A DNA stretch of 64,000 nt from Kitasatospora aureofaciens (GCF_001188955.3 NZ_JPRF03000025.1:1-64000), one strand, 5' to 3'. Counted from the stretch's first letter, positions 52,434-61,731 are shown. The notes: a model not told the origin generated them from the letters alone. Translations and numbers: made by a program.

Positions 52434-54275
52434 ATGAGCGTTCCCGTGTCCGTTGAGCCGAGCCCCGAGCAGCCGCCGCGCCGTCGGCGCGGCCTGCAGA
52501 CGCTGCGCAACCAGGCGGCCGCCGTCCCGAGGGCCTGGCTCCCCGGCGCGGTCGGCTACGCCTGTCTGCTGATCGGACTGGTGGACATCGCGAGCGCGGT
52601 GTTCCCCAAGCTCCGGCACACCAAGATGCACACCTTCGCCGGGCAGCTGCCCGGCGGCACCACCAGCCTGGCCGCGGTCGGCACGCTGATGGTCGGCATC
52701 CTGCTGGTGCCGCTGGCGCACGCGCTGCGCCGGCGCAAGCGGCGGGCCTGGCGGGCGGTCTGCGTGCTGCTGCCGGTCAGCGCCGCGCTGCACCTCGTGC
52801 GCTGGCACCAGATCGGCCCGACGGTCGTCTCGCTGCTGGTCCTCGGCGTGATGCTGGTGCACCAGCGCGAGTTCTACGCCAAGGCCGATCCGCGCACCCG
52901 CTGGGGCGCGGTGGTCAACCTGGTCGTCATGGGCACCCTCAGCGTGCTCCTCGGCCTGCTGATCGTGAGCACCCGCACCCGGTACGAGGTCGGACACCCG
53001 GCCCTGCTGGAGCGGCTGCAGCACGTCGGGTACGGACTGTTCGGCTTCGAGGGGCCCGTCCGCTACAGCAACGAGCGGATGTCCGACCTGGTCGCCTACC
53101 TGCTCGGCGGCCTCGGCCTGCTGACCGCCTTCACCACCGCCTACCTCGCGCTGCGCCCGGGCAAGCCCAAGCCGGAGCTCACCGCCGAGGACGAGGAGAA
53201 GGTCCGCGAGCTGCTCAAGCGCCACGGCGAGCGCGACTCGCTCGGCTACTTCGCGCTGCGCCGCGACAAGAGCGTGCTGTTCTCGCCCACCGGCAAGGCC
53301 GCGATCTCCTACCGGGTGGTCTCCGGCGTGATGCTCGCCTCCGGCGACCCGGTCGGCGACGTCGAGGCCTGGCCCGGCGCGATCAAGGTGTTCATGGCCG
53401 AGGCCCGCGAGCACGCCTGGGTGCCCGCCGTGATGGGCTGCAGTGAGGTCGGCGGCGAGGTCTGGACCCGTGAGGCGGGCCTGGACGCGCTGGAGCTGGG
53501 CGACGAGGCGATCGTCGACACCGGCACCTTCTCGCTCTCCGGCCGGGCCATGCGCAACGTCCGCCAGATGGTCAAGCGGATCGAGCGCAACGGCTACTCC
53601 TGCAAGGTGCGCCGGGTCTCCGAGCTCAGCGTCGAGGAGAAGCTCCGGATCGCCGACGCCGCCGCCCGCTGGCGCGGCACCGACACCGAGCGCGGCTTCT
53701 CGATGGCCCTGGGCCGCTTCGGCGACCCGCTGGACGACGACTGCGTGGTGGTCACCGCCCACAAGGACCCGGAGGAGGGCGAGAGCGGGGACGACCTGAA
53801 GGCCGTGCTGCACTTCGTGCCCTGGGGGCCGGACGGCATCTCGCTGGAGCTGATGCGCCGCGACCGCGCCGCCGACCCGGGCCTGAACGAGCTGCTGATC
53901 GTCGCCGCGCTGCAGGAGGTGGGCGCCATGGGCATCCGCCGGGTGTCGCTCAACTTCGCGATGTTCCGCTCGGCGCTGGCCCGCGGCGAGCGGATCGGCG
54001 CCGGCCCGGTGCTGCGCGCCTGGCGCGGACTGCTGGTGTTCCTGTCGCGCTGGTTCCAGATCGAGTCGCTGTACAAGTTCAACGCCAAGTTCCAGCCGGA
54101 GTGGGAGCCGCGCTTCCTGGTCTTCCCGAGCACCCGGGACCTGCCCCGGATCGGCTTCGCCGCGATGCAGGCGGAGGCCTTCATCACCCTCGGCATGCCG
54201 CGCTTCGGCCGCAAGCGCCAGCGCGAGGGGCTGATGCCCGTCCCGTCGACCCGCGAGGTCGGCGAGGCCGCCTGA
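52434..54275 (+). CDS. MprF-like phosphatidylglycerol lysyltransferase-type membrane protein
   Basis: 613 residues. About six membrane segments in the first 240 residues, then a cytoplasmic DUF2156 aminoacyltransferase domain (YFALRRDKSVLFSPTGKAAISYRVVSGVMLASGDPVGD, FSMALGRFGDPLDDDC, RIGAGPVLRAWRGLLVFLSRWFQIESLYKFNAKFQPEWEPRF). The domain transfers lysine or alanine from aminoacyl-tRNA to a membrane lipid, lowering surface charge. The larger flippase part of full MprF is absent. Substrate specificity is inferred from family. The start has no ribosome-binding site but a TACGCT box 8 nt upstream. Confidence 0.88.
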   Translation: MSVPVSVEPSPEQPPRRRRGLQTLRNQAAAVPRAWLPGAVGYACLLIGLVDIASAVFPKLRHTKMHTFAGQLPGGTTSLAAVGTLMVGILLVPLAHALRRRKRRAWRAVCVLLPVSAALHLVRWHQIGPTVVSLLVLGVMLVHQREFYAKADPRTRWGAVVNLVVMGTLSVLLGLLIVSTRTRYEVGHPALLERLQHVGYGLFGFEGPVRYSNERMSDLVAYLLGGLGLLTAFTTAYLALRPGKPKPELTAEDEEKVRELLKRHGERDSLGYFALRRDKSVLFSPTGKAAISYRVVSGVMLASGDPVGDVEAWPGAIKVFMAEAREHAWVPAVMGCSEVGGEVWTREAGLDALELGDEAIVDTGTFSLSGRAMRNVRQMVKRIERNGYSCKVRRVSELSVEEKLRIADAAARWRGTDTERGFSMALGRFGDPLDDDCVVVTAHKDPEEGESGDDLKAVLHFVPWGPDGISLELMRRDRAADPGLNELLIVAALQEVGAMGIRRVSLNFAMFRSALARGERIGAGPVLRAWRGLLVFLSRWFQIESLYKFNAKFQPEWEPRFLVFPSTRDLPRIGFAAMQAEAFITLGMPRFGRKRQREGLMPVPSTREVGEAA

Positions 54276-54343
54276 GGCACCTCGACACCGTCCGGGGCCC
54301 CCGCCGAGAATCCTCGGCGGGGGCGCCGTTCGATAATGGGCAC

Positions 54344-55216
54344 ATGAGCGATTCGCCGTCCTTCGATCCGCCGGCCGGACTGCCGCGGCTCGACCGCTGC
54401 GCCGTGATGGGCGTGGTCAACGTCACGCCCGACTCCTTCTCGGACGGCGGGCTGTGGTTCGACCCCGCCAAGGCGATCGCCCACGGGCTGGCCCTGCGGG
54501 CGCGCGGCGCGGACCTGGTGGACGTCGGCGGCGAGTCCACCCGGCCCGGGACCCAGCGGGTGCCCGAGGAGGAGGAGCTGCGCCGGGTGCTGCCGGTGGT
54601 CCGCGAGCTGGCCGCCGCCGGGGTGGTGGTGTCCGTCGACACCATGCGGGCCTCGGTCGCCGAGCGGGCCGTCGAGGCCGGCGCCGCGATCGTCAACGAC
54701 GTCTCCGGCGGCCTCGCCGACCCGGCGATGGCCCGGGTGGTCGCCGAGACCGGTGCGCCGTTCGTGGTCATGCACTGGCGCGGGCAGTCCGCCGACATGG
54801 ACAGGCTGGCCGTCTACCAGGACGTCGTACGGGACGTGGTCGCCGAGCTGACCGGGCGGATGGAGGCGCTGCTCGCCGCCGGGGTCAAGGAGGACCAGCT
54901 GGTCCTCGACCCGGGGCTCGGCTTCGCCAAGACCGCCGAGCACAACTGGGCGCTGCTCGGCCGGCTGGACGCGCTCACCGCGCTCGGCCGTCCCGTCCTC
55001 GTCGCGGCTTCGCGCAAGCGGTTCCTGGGTACGCTGCTCGCCGACCCGGAAACCGGGGAACTGCGCCCGGCCCGCCGGCGGGACGACGCGACCGCCGCGG
55101 TCTCGGTGCTCTCGGCCCAGGCCGGAGCCTGGGCGGTACGGGTGCACGACGTGTCCGGTACGGCGGACGCCGTCCGAGTGGTCGCGGCCTGGCAGCGCGC
55201 GGCGCGGCTGGGATGA
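54344..55216 (+). CDS. folP: dihydropteroate synthase
   Basis: 290 residues. Joins p-aminobenzoate to dihydropterin pyrophosphate. Signatures: MGVVNVTPDSFSDGG near the start, DVGGESTRPGTQRV, INDVSGGLADP-like VNDVSGGLADP, VLDPGLGFAKTAEHN and SRKRFLG. The ATG at 54344 has GATAAT ending 6 nt upstream, so the mRNA may be leaderless; the frame extends farther upstream but overlaps the lysyltransferase gene. First of the folP-NTF2-folB-folK run. Confidence 0.95.
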   Translation: MSDSPSFDPPAGLPRLDRCAVMGVVNVTPDSFSDGGLWFDPAKAIAHGLALRARGADLVDVGGESTRPGTQRVPEEEELRRVLPVVRELAAAGVVVSVDTMRASVAERAVEAGAAIVNDVSGGLADPAMARVVAETGAPFVVMHWRGQSADMDRLAVYQDVVRDVVAELTGRMEALLAAGVKEDQLVLDPGLGFAKTAEHNWALLGRLDALTALGRPVLVAASRKRFLGTLLADPETGELRPARRRDDATAAVSVLSAQAGAWAVRVHDVSGTADAVRVVAAWQRAARLG

Positions 55217-55226
55217 GGGAGGGTCT

Positions 55227-55724
55227 GTGACGGGTGACGGCAGGTTGAGCGGCGGGACGGCCGGAAGGGCCCGGGAGGCGGACCTGGAGGCGGTGCTCGC
55301 GGCGAACCGGGCGTTCTACGAAGCGCTGGAGCGGGGGGACGTCGAGGCCGTCGAGGAGGCCTGGCTGGGGCCCGACCACGCCGACGACAAGGGCGGCGTG
55401 GTCTGTGTGCACCCCGGCTGGCCGGTGCTGCGCGGGCGGGCACAGGTGACCCGCTCGTACATGCTGATCATGATGAACACGGAGTACATCCAGTTCTTCC
55501 TGACCGATGTCGAGGCCGAGGTCCACGGCGATGTGGCCCTTGTCACGTGCACCGAGAACATCCTCTCCGGCGGAGAGGCGGAGGAGGAGGGGGAACTCGG
55601 ACCGCTGGTCGGCGGAAAGGTCGTGTCGAGCAATCTGTTCCGTCGTACCCCGGCCGGGTGGAAGCTCTGGTCGCACCACGGTTCACCTGTTCTGACCAGC
55701 GGCGACGAGGACGACGAGGACTGA
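55227..55724 (+). CDS. NTF2/SnoaL-like protein in the folate cluster
   Basis: 165 residues. SnoaL-like cone fold pattern: LEAVLAANRAFYEALERGDVEAVEEAWLGPD, HPGWPVLRGRAQVTRSYMLIM, NLFRRTPAGWKLWSHHGSP. An acidic EEEGEL loop and GDEDDED tail are added. Function in folate metabolism is not established, though it is always between folP and folB here. The GTG at 55227 follows GAGGG at 4-5 nt, 10 nt after folP. Confidence 0.88.
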   Translation: MTGDGRLSGGTAGRAREADLEAVLAANRAFYEALERGDVEAVEEAWLGPDHADDKGGVVCVHPGWPVLRGRAQVTRSYMLIMMNTEYIQFFLTDVEAEVHGDVALVTCTENILSGGEAEEEGELGPLVGGKVVSSNLFRRTPAGWKLWSHHGSPVLTSGDEDDED

Positions 55725-55969
55725 TTCCGGGGGCTGCGGGAAATGTCTGCCGGAGGGTCGCCGGGGAATTTCCGAGTGGTCACCGAACGTTCACGTCAAT
55801 CGCCATTCCGGCGCGCGTGGCGACGGTTCGTGCCGGGTAGGACGGTCAGGCGTTGTCCGCGCTCACAGGTAGATTCGAAACGGAGTGGCGGGCGTGCTGC
55901 CCGCCTTCGCCCTGTCCGTCCGTGTTCTTCCTCCGGGCGGGGCCCGTCCGACTGGGAGCAGTGATTCGT

Positions 55970-56332
55970 TTGCTGGACCGCGTCACCCTGCGGGGGCTGC
56001 GAGCCCGGGGTCACCACGGCGTCTTCGAGCGCGAGCGCGTCGAGGGCCAGACCTTCGTGGTCGATCTCGTGCTGTACCTGGACACCCGCCCCGCCGCGTC
56101 CGGAGACGACCTCACCCGCACGGCGCACTACGGCATCGTGGCCGAGGAGGTCACCGCGATCATCGCCGGGGAACCGGTCGACCTGATCGAGACCCTGGCG
56201 CAGCGGATCGCCGACCAGTGCCTCAAGCACGACGCGGTCGAGGAGGTCGAGGTCACCGTGCACAAGCCGGACGCCCCGATCACCGTGCCGTTCGATGACG
56301 TGACCGTGACCATCCACCGGGGCCGCGCATGA
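55970..56332 (+). CDS. folB: dihydroneopterin aldolase
   Basis: 120 residues. Cleaves dihydroneopterin to hydroxymethyl-dihydropterin and glycolaldehyde. LDRVTLRGLRARGHHGVFERERVEGQTFVVDLVLYLDTRPAA, HYGIVAEEVTAIIAGEPVDLIETLAQRIAD and HKPDAPITVPFDDVTVTI are family blocks, with the catalytic Lys in the last. The TTG at 55970 gives the usual length with GGGAG 11 nt upstream; the GTG at 55961 has the GGAG only 2 nt away. The gap before it (55725-55969) shows nothing clear. Confidence 0.93.
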   Translation: MLDRVTLRGLRARGHHGVFERERVEGQTFVVDLVLYLDTRPAASGDDLTRTAHYGIVAEEVTAIIAGEPVDLIETLAQRIADQCLKHDAVEEVEVTVHKPDAPITVPFDDVTVTIHRGRA

Positions 56333-56375
56333 CCCCCACCGCGCGCCTGGTTTCCGATGCAGAGGGACTTCTTCG

Positions 56376-56975
56376 ATGAACAGCAGTGACCCGATCGCCG
56401 AGCCGAACGCGTTCGACCTGGAGAGCCGGGTGGATTCCGCCGACACCACGCTGCACAGCCAGCGGTGTGCGGTGATCGCGCTCGGGAGCAACCTGGGCAA
56501 CCGGCTGGACACCCTGCAGGGTGCCGTCGACGCGCTCGCCGACACCCCCGGGCTGAAGATCAAGGCCGTCTCGGCGGTCTACGAGACCGAGGCCGTCGGC
56601 GGCCCGGAGGAACAGCCCAACTACTACAACGCGGTCGTGGTGCTGCGCACCTCGCTGCCCCCGCGGGACCTGCTGGAGCGCGGCAACGCGATCGAGGACG
56701 CCTTCGGGCGGGTCCGGGAGGTCCGCTGGGGTGCGCGCACCCTGGACGTCGACATCCTGACCTACGAGGGCGTGCTCAGCGAGGACCCGCAGCTGCTGCT
56801 GCCGCACCCGCGTTCGCACGAGCGGGCCTTCGTGCTGGCCCCGTGGCTGGACGCCCAGCCCGAGGCCGAGGTGCCCGGGCACGGGCAGGTCGCCGCGCTG
56901 CTGGCGGCGCTCGGTGGCCCGGACGCGCAGGGCGTGAAGCGGCGCGACGACATCCGGCTGACGCTGCCGGAGTAG
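56376..56975 (+). CDS. folK: 2-amino-4-hydroxy-6-hydroxymethyldihydropteridine pyrophosphokinase
   Basis: 199 residues. Transfers pyrophosphate from ATP to hydroxymethyl-dihydropterin. VIALGSNLGNRLDTLQGAVDAL, VYETEAVGGPEEQPNYYNAVV, GARTLDVDILTYEG and LPHPRSHERAFVLAPW are the HPPK blocks. An N-terminal extension of about 30 residues is present. The ATG at 56376 follows AGAGGGA. The 44-nt gap after folB suggests one transcript. Confidence 0.95.
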   Translation: MNSSDPIAEPNAFDLESRVDSADTTLHSQRCAVIALGSNLGNRLDTLQGAVDALADTPGLKIKAVSAVYETEAVGGPEEQPNYYNAVVVLRTSLPPRDLLERGNAIEDAFGRVREVRWGARTLDVDILTYEGVLSEDPQLLLPHPRSHERAFVLAPWLDAQPEAEVPGHGQVAALLAALGGPDAQGVKRRDDIRLTLPE

Positions 56976-57160
56976 CGCCGGAGCGGCGCCGGAAGGTCGG
57001 CGCGCGGCCGGGCCGGCCGACCGGTCGGGGAACTCGGCCGGGGGCCCCGGCCGTACGAGTAGATGTCCGCCCGTCCGGTCCCGGTACGGTGGCCTGACGC
57101 CGCCGTTCCGGGCCACCGGGCGGGCGGTCGGCTCTGGACCTCGGGAAGGACCCCCTCCGC

Positions 57161-57649
57161 GTGAAGCTGCTTCGCCTCCGCCTGCTGATCGGCCTCACCG
57201 CCGCGACGACGGCGCTGTCCTGGGCCGGCTCCAAGCTCTGGGCCTCCCTGGACACGCTGCCGGCCGTGCCCGCCGCGGCGCCGGTGGTGCTGGCGGCGGT
57301 GGCGGTGATCCTGCTGGCGACCGCGATCTCGCTGCGGTCCCGGCTGAAGGCGGTGCGCGAGCGGCAGCCCGGCGCGAAGCGGGTCGACCCGCTGCTGGCG
57401 GCCCGGGCGGTGGTGCTCGGACAGGCCAGCGCGCTGGTCTCCTCGGTGGTCACCGGCATCTACGCCGGGGCCGGGATCTACCTGCTCGGCGAGCTGGACG
57501 TGCCGGCCCGCAAGGACCAGGCGGTCACCGCGGGGCTCTCGGTGCTGGCGGGGGCGGCGGTGATCGCGGCGGCGCTCTGGGTGCAGCACGTGTGCAAGCT
57601 GCCGGAGAACCACGACGACCCGAGCGGCCCGGCCGCCTCGCACCACTGA
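57161..57649 (+). CDS. DUF3180 membrane protein
   Basis: 162 residues with four membrane segments (about 8-25, 40-58, 85-107, 122-143). The N-terminus KLLRLRLLIGLTAATTALSW and the loop SRLKAVRERQPGAKRVDPLLAARAVVLGQASAL match the DUF3180 family found after folK in actinobacteria. Function unknown. The GTG at 57161 is chosen, with GGAAGGA upstream. Confidence 0.86.
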   Translation: MKLLRLRLLIGLTAATTALSWAGSKLWASLDTLPAVPAAAPVVLAAVAVILLATAISLRSRLKAVRERQPGAKRVDPLLAARAVVLGQASALVSSVVTGIYAGAGIYLLGELDVPARKDQAVTAGLSVLAGAAVIAAALWVQHVCKLPENHDDPSGPAASHH

Positions 57650-57808
57650 CGGACCGGCTCGACCACCCCGGATCACCTCCGATCGCGTCGGGATCGCGCC
57701 GGATCGCGTCGTACGTCGCTGAGCAGGGCTTTTTTCGTGATCTTGAGTGAAAAGCCGGGCACATGCGGTAAAAACTGCGCCCTGTCAAGGGCGGAAGGAG
57801 ACCCTGGG

Positions 57809-57838
57809 CTGACACGCCCCCAATTCGCACGCTAGTTT
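57809..57838 (+). promoter_or_regulatory. promoter with a leaderless start
   Basis: CTGACA (57809-57814) and TAGTTT (57833-57838) with an 18-bp spacer. The -10 ends 6 nt before the ATG at 57845, so the mRNA should begin at the start codon. Confidence 0.6.
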
Positions 57839-57844
57839 CTTGGC

Positions 57845-59088
57845 ATGTCTCGCGGACGCCACCGTCATTCCTCCGTCCTGGGCCGGGTCTTTCCCCCCAC
57901 CGCCGCCGGCGTACTGCTGGTCGCCGCACTGGCCGCTCTGCTTTTCAGTCAGGACACCATCCTGGTGCGCTCGGTGGGCATCGCCGCGCTGATCGCCACC
58001 CTCGGCTTCGCGGTGCTGCTGCGCCAGCGCGACAAGGCGGCCCGGGCGGCCGCCGAGGTGTCCGCCGCACAGCGGATGCGGGCCGAGGAGCGGTTTGAGG
58101 AGCAGCTCGCCGAGGCCGAGTACGCGGCCGAGGTCGCCGAGGAGCGGGCGACCCGGTTCGGGCGGCGGCTGACGGCGGAGAAGTCGCGGCTGGCCAAGGC
58201 CGAGACCGAGATCGCCCGGCTACTGCGGGAGCGGGCCGTCGCCGTCGCCGAGCAGGCGCTCAAGGAGGCCGAGGCGGCCCAGCGGGCGCTCGCCGCGAGC
58301 CGCCCCAAGTACCCGGCCAGCCCGGCCGCGTTCGTCCGCGCCGCGTCCGTGCTGCGGCTGCTGGAGCGGCGGGCCGCCGAGCAGGAGGCGCTGCGGGAGC
58401 GTACGGCTGGTGCGGAGGTCGCGCTGCGGGCGCCCGCGGGGGAGTCGCGGATCGTCACAGCCGCTCCGGCTGCGACTGCCGTGCCCGTTCCGTCGGTGGT
58501 GCCGGCGCCCAAGTCGGTCGCCGTGCCGGCTCCGGTGGCGCCCTCGGTACCCACCCCGGCGCAGGCGCCGACCGCTGAGGTCTCCCCGGCCGGGGCCGCC
58601 GGTGCCCCGGCGCGCCGGACGCCGGTGCAGCCCACGCCGCTGCGCCCGGCGCTGACCGCGACGGTCGGCCAGCTCGGCGGGCGCCGGTCGCTCCGGCCGC
58701 CGTGCCGGCTCCTCCGGTGGAGCGGCAGCGGCCGCGTCCGGCGCAGTCCGGGCAGGTCCGCGGTCCGGGCTTCAGCTTCTTCGGTCGTGGCACGGGTTCG
58801 GCGGTCCGGGCGGCCGCTCCGGCGCCGGCGGTGGGCAGCATCGCCGAGCTGGGGGAGCGCGCGGACCTGGCGGACGTGGTGGGCGACGAGGCGCTCGCCG
58901 CCAAGGCGAAGGCCGAGGCCCAGGAGGCCCGGGAGGATCTGGACGTTCGGGAGAGCACGTCGGACGTGCGGCCCGCGCAGCCGGTCGGCTCCGGGGACGC
59001 GGAGCAGGACGGGCCGACGGTGGTGGACCTGACGCCCGAGGACGAGACCGAGCTGATCGAGCTGCCGGAGCTGCGCGCCTCGCGCTGA
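57845..59088 (+). pseudogene. membrane coiled-coil protein gene with probable one-base frameshift
   Basis: The frame from 57845 encodes two membrane segments (about 15-35 and 42-60), a long Glu/Ala/Arg coiled coil (60-150) and a Pro/Ala-rich part, then turns Arg-rich after about residue 278 and stops at 59032. In the -1 frame the meaningful reading resumes at 58681 (APVAPAAVPAPPVERQ) and continues to GPGFSFFGRG, SIAELGERADLADVV and the acidic end VVDLTPEDETELIELPELRASR at 59088. One G added to the GGG at 58679-58681 would restore a single protein of about 414 residues. It is either a sequencing error or a true break. Confidence 0.78.
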
Positions 59089-59110
59089 GCACCGTTGAGC
59101 ACCGCAGCGG

Positions 59111-59161
59111 AACGCCGCGGCGCGGGAAGTCGGACGGATCGACTTCCCGCGCCGCGGCGTT
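59111..59161. terminator. strong bidirectional terminator
   Basis: A perfect 22-bp stem (59111-59132 with 59140-59161) and a 7-nt loop GACGGAT. It lies between the convergent coiled-coil gene and terD and is followed by a short T-run on the plus strand. Confidence 0.88.
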
Positions 59162-59177
59162 TCCCGGCCGTGCCGCG

Positions 59178-59753
59178 TCAGATCTGCACGCCGAAGTCCT
59201 GGGCGATGCCGGCCAGGCCGGAGGCGTAGCCCTGGCCGACGGCGCGGAACTTCCACTCGCCGTTGTTGCGGTAGAGCTCGCCGAAGATCATCGCCGTCTC
59301 GGTGGCGGCGTCCTCGGAGAGGTCGTAGCGGGCGATCTCGGCGCCGCCGGCCGCGTTCACCACGCGGATGTAGGCGTTGCGGACCTGGCCGAAGTTCTGG
59401 CTGCGGGCGACGCCGTCGTAGATGGTGACCGGGAAGCTGATCTTGGCGGCCTCGGCGGGCAGGCCGGCCAGGTTGACGTTGATCGACTCGTCGTCGCCCG
59501 CGCCTTCGCCGGTGCGGTTGTCACCGGTGTGCACGACGGTGTTGTCCGGGGTGCTGGTGTTGTTGAAGAACACGAAGTGCGCGTTGGACAGCACCTTGCC
59601 GTCCGCGTTCAGGACGATCGCGCTGGCGTCGAGGTCGAATTCGGCGCCGGTCGTGGTGCGGACGTCCCAGCCCAGACCGATGCTCACCGCGGACAGGCCG
59701 GGGGCCTCCTTGGTCAGCGAGACGTTGCCACCCTTGGAGAGGCTCACTGGCAT
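59178..59753 (-). CDS. terD: TerD-family protein
   Basis: 191 residues, the normal length. MPVSLSKGGNVSLTKEAPGLSAVSIGLGWDVR, DLDASAIVLNADGKV, the calcium-binding block HTGDNRTGEGAGDDESINVNL and AYIRVVNAAGGAEIARYDLSED are TerD signatures. TerD proteins bind calcium and are linked to tellurite and phage resistance; in streptomycetes they affect differentiation. The ATG at 59753 follows GAAGGGA at 10 nt. Confidence 0.95.
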   Translation of the reverse strand: MPVSLSKGGNVSLTKEAPGLSAVSIGLGWDVRTTTGAEFDLDASAIVLNADGKVLSNAHFVFFNNTSTPDNTVVHTGDNRTGEGAGDDESINVNLAGLPAEAAKISFPVTIYDGVARSQNFGQVRNAYIRVVNAAGGAEIARYDLSEDAATETAMIFGELYRNNGEWKFRAVGQGYASGLAGIAQDFGVQI

Positions 59754-59899
59754 GGCGATTGCAGTCCCTTCGTTCGCTTTTTCCGGGACAACGCGATACT
59801 CCGGCAGCTTGGTTCCGTGGATCCCGTGAATTCTTCGTGAGGTGTCAAACCCGGGCAAAGGGCGGGCAAAGTGGGGGTCGGGGCGCTCGTTTCCGGATG

Positions 59900-60397
59900 T
59901 CAGACCCGGGGGAAGCGGCCCTGCAGCGTCCAGATGTTCGGGTTGTCCGCCAGGTCGGGGTGCATGTCGAACAGGTCGGCGAGGGTGTCCTGGAGGAAGT
60001 CCCGGGCCTCGCGCCGCAGCTCGCTGTGCCGGACCACGGCGGGCGGCTCGTCCCGCAGCCAGGTCGCGGTGATCTCGACCCAATTGAAGCGGCGGGCGAA
60101 GCGCAGCAGCTCGGTGTTCTGGGTGAAGTCGAGGTCGGCGGTCTGCACCCGGGCGGCCCGGGAGCCGTCCGGGTCGCGGTCGAGCTGCTCGACGATGTCG
60201 CACAGCGCCCAGGCGAAGTCCAGCACGGGCACCCAGCCCCAGCGGGTGGAGAGCTCGGCGCCCTCGGCGTCCAGGTAGACGTCGCCGCAGAACAGGTCGT
60301 ACCGCAGCGCGCGCACGGGGGCGGTGCGGTAGTCGGTCTGCGGGGGGTCGGGGAAGCGGTTGGAGAGGGAGTAGCCGAGCTCGATCACGTAGGCCAT
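59900..60397 (-). CDS. conserved hypothetical protein
   Basis: 165 residues, soluble and mildly acidic, with many aromatic residues (ELGYSLSNRFPDPPQTD, STRWGWVPVLDFAWALCDIVEQL, RFNWVEITATWLRDEPPAVVRHSELRREARDFLQ). It looks like the cytoplasmic immunity-like or DUF proteins common in streptomycetes, but no family is named with confidence. The ATG at 60397 has a weak ribosome-binding site. It is downstream of no clear operon. Confidence 0.68.
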   Translation of the reverse strand: MAYVIELGYSLSNRFPDPPQTDYRTAPVRALRYDLFCGDVYLDAEGAELSTRWGWVPVLDFAWALCDIVEQLDRDPDGSRAARVQTADLDFTQNTELLRFARRFNWVEITATWLRDEPPAVVRHSELRREARDFLQDTLADLFDMHPDLADNPNIWTLQGRFPRV

Positions 60398-60499
60398 TGT
60401 CGGGGCTCGGGGCGGGGGCGGGTAACCGGGGCCGGGGGCGGGCGGGCGGAGCGGCGATAACCGGGTGACCGGGCGGGGGCCGCGCGGGATGATGGGCCC

Positions 60500-60931
60500 A
60501 TGTCCGAGCCCATCCGCGTACGGGGGTCGGTGGTCGTCCCCGACGCCGAGCTCGTCTGGCGCTTCTCGCGTTCCTCCGGCCCCGGCGGCCAGCACGTCAA
60601 CACCTCCGACTCCAAGGTCGAGCTGCGTTACGACGTGGCCGCCTCGAAGGCGCTGCCCGAGGTGTGGCGCACGCGTGCCCTGGAGCGGCTGGCGAACCGG
60701 CTGGTGGACGGCCGGGTGCTGGTGGTCCAGGCGTCGGAGTTCCGCTCGCAGTGGCGCAACCGGGAGGCGGCCGCGGCCCGGCTGGCGGCGGTGCTGAGCG
60801 AGGCGTGCGCGCCGCCGCCGAAGGCCCGCCGGGCGACCAGGCCGAGTCGGGGGACGGTCGAGCGGCGGCTGAACAACAAGCGGCACCGCTCCGAGTTGAA
60901 GCAGGGGCGGCGGTCGCCGCGCGGCGAGTAG
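60500..60931 (+). CDS. arfB: alternative ribosome-rescue factor ArfB (peptidyl-tRNA hydrolase)
   Basis: 143 residues. The catalytic GGQ motif is at 29-31 in SRSSGPGGQHVNTSDSKVELRYD, and the C-terminus is a basic tail (RRLNNKRHRSELKQGRRSP) that enters the mRNA channel of stalled ribosomes. It releases peptides from ribosomes lacking a stop codon. The ATG at 60500 has GATGAT 6 nt before it. Confidence 0.95.
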   Translation: MSEPIRVRGSVVVPDAELVWRFSRSSGPGGQHVNTSDSKVELRYDVAASKALPEVWRTRALERLANRLVDGRVLVVQASEFRSQWRNREAAAARLAAVLSEACAPPPKARRATRPSRGTVERRLNNKRHRSELKQGRRSPRGE

Positions 60932-60969
60932 CCGAAGGCCCGCGACCGGGCCCGGCACCCCGGTCCGGT

Positions 60970-61497
60970 TCAGCCCAGGGTGCGGTAGCCGCCGCGGAAG
61001 TAGAGCAGCGGGCGGCCGCCGGGGGCGGGGACGGTGGCCTCCAGGACGCGGCCGACCAGCAGGAGGTGGTCGCCCGCGGGTATCCGCTGTTCGGTGCGGC
61101 ACTCGACGGTGGCCAGCGCGCCCTCGACCAGCGGGGCCCCGGTGTGGGCGCCGCGGCGGTGCGGGGTCTCCGCGAACAGCAGCCGGTCGCTGAGCCGCCC
61201 CTTCATGGCGAAGCGCGAGCCGAGCGTTTTCTGCCCCTCGGCGAGCACCGAGACCGCCCAGGTGTCGTTGCGGGAGAGCACCTCGTCCATCCGGGAGTCC
61301 TCGCGGACCGAGATCAGCACCAGTGGCGGGTCCAGCGACACCGAGAGGAAGGACGTGGCGGTCATGCCGACGTCCTCGCCGTCCTCCTCGTCGTGGACGG
61401 TCACCAGGCTCACACCGGCGGCGAGCTGGGAGAGTGCTGCCCGGAACTCGTCGGGCGTGGCGCGGGGGGCAGCTTCGGGCTGCGGGGACGGGTACAC
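60970..61497 (-). CDS. flavin reductase-like FMN-binding protein
   Basis: 175 residues. Flavin reductase-like blocks: FRAALSQLAAGVSLVTV, GMTATSFLSVSLDPPLVLISV, FAVSVLAEGQ-like WAVSVLAEGQKTLGSRFA and ATVECRTEQRIPAGDHLLLVGRVLE. It reduces FMN with NAD(P)H, often for a partner monooxygenase; none is adjacent. TACCGT ends 7 nt before the GTG at 61497 on the minus strand, so a leaderless start is preferred over the open frame from 61659. Confidence 0.9.
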   Translation of the reverse strand: MYPSPQPEAAPRATPDEFRAALSQLAAGVSLVTVHDEEDGEDVGMTATSFLSVSLDPPLVLISVREDSRMDEVLSRNDTWAVSVLAEGQKTLGSRFAMKGRLSDRLLFAETPHRRGAHTGAPLVEGALATVECRTEQRIPAGDHLLLVGRVLEATVPAPGGRPLLYFRGGYRTLG

Positions 61498-61731
61498 GTA
61501 CCGCACGGTAGTCGTCGCTCGCCGGAAACGGCATCGGGCCGTGGTCGTAGGACCACCGGGGTGGTCCCTTTCCGGTCGTGCTGCGCTCACCCCCAGGAGT
61601 GAAGCGGAGGGACCGGCGGGTGCAGTGGGCTTCAGCGCGCGGCCCATGCGGTCGAGCACGAGAAATGTCCCGAGTCGCGCTTTATGTCCTGCTATGGGAC
61701 GGATGAACTGATTAAGGGTGCATTAGTGTCG

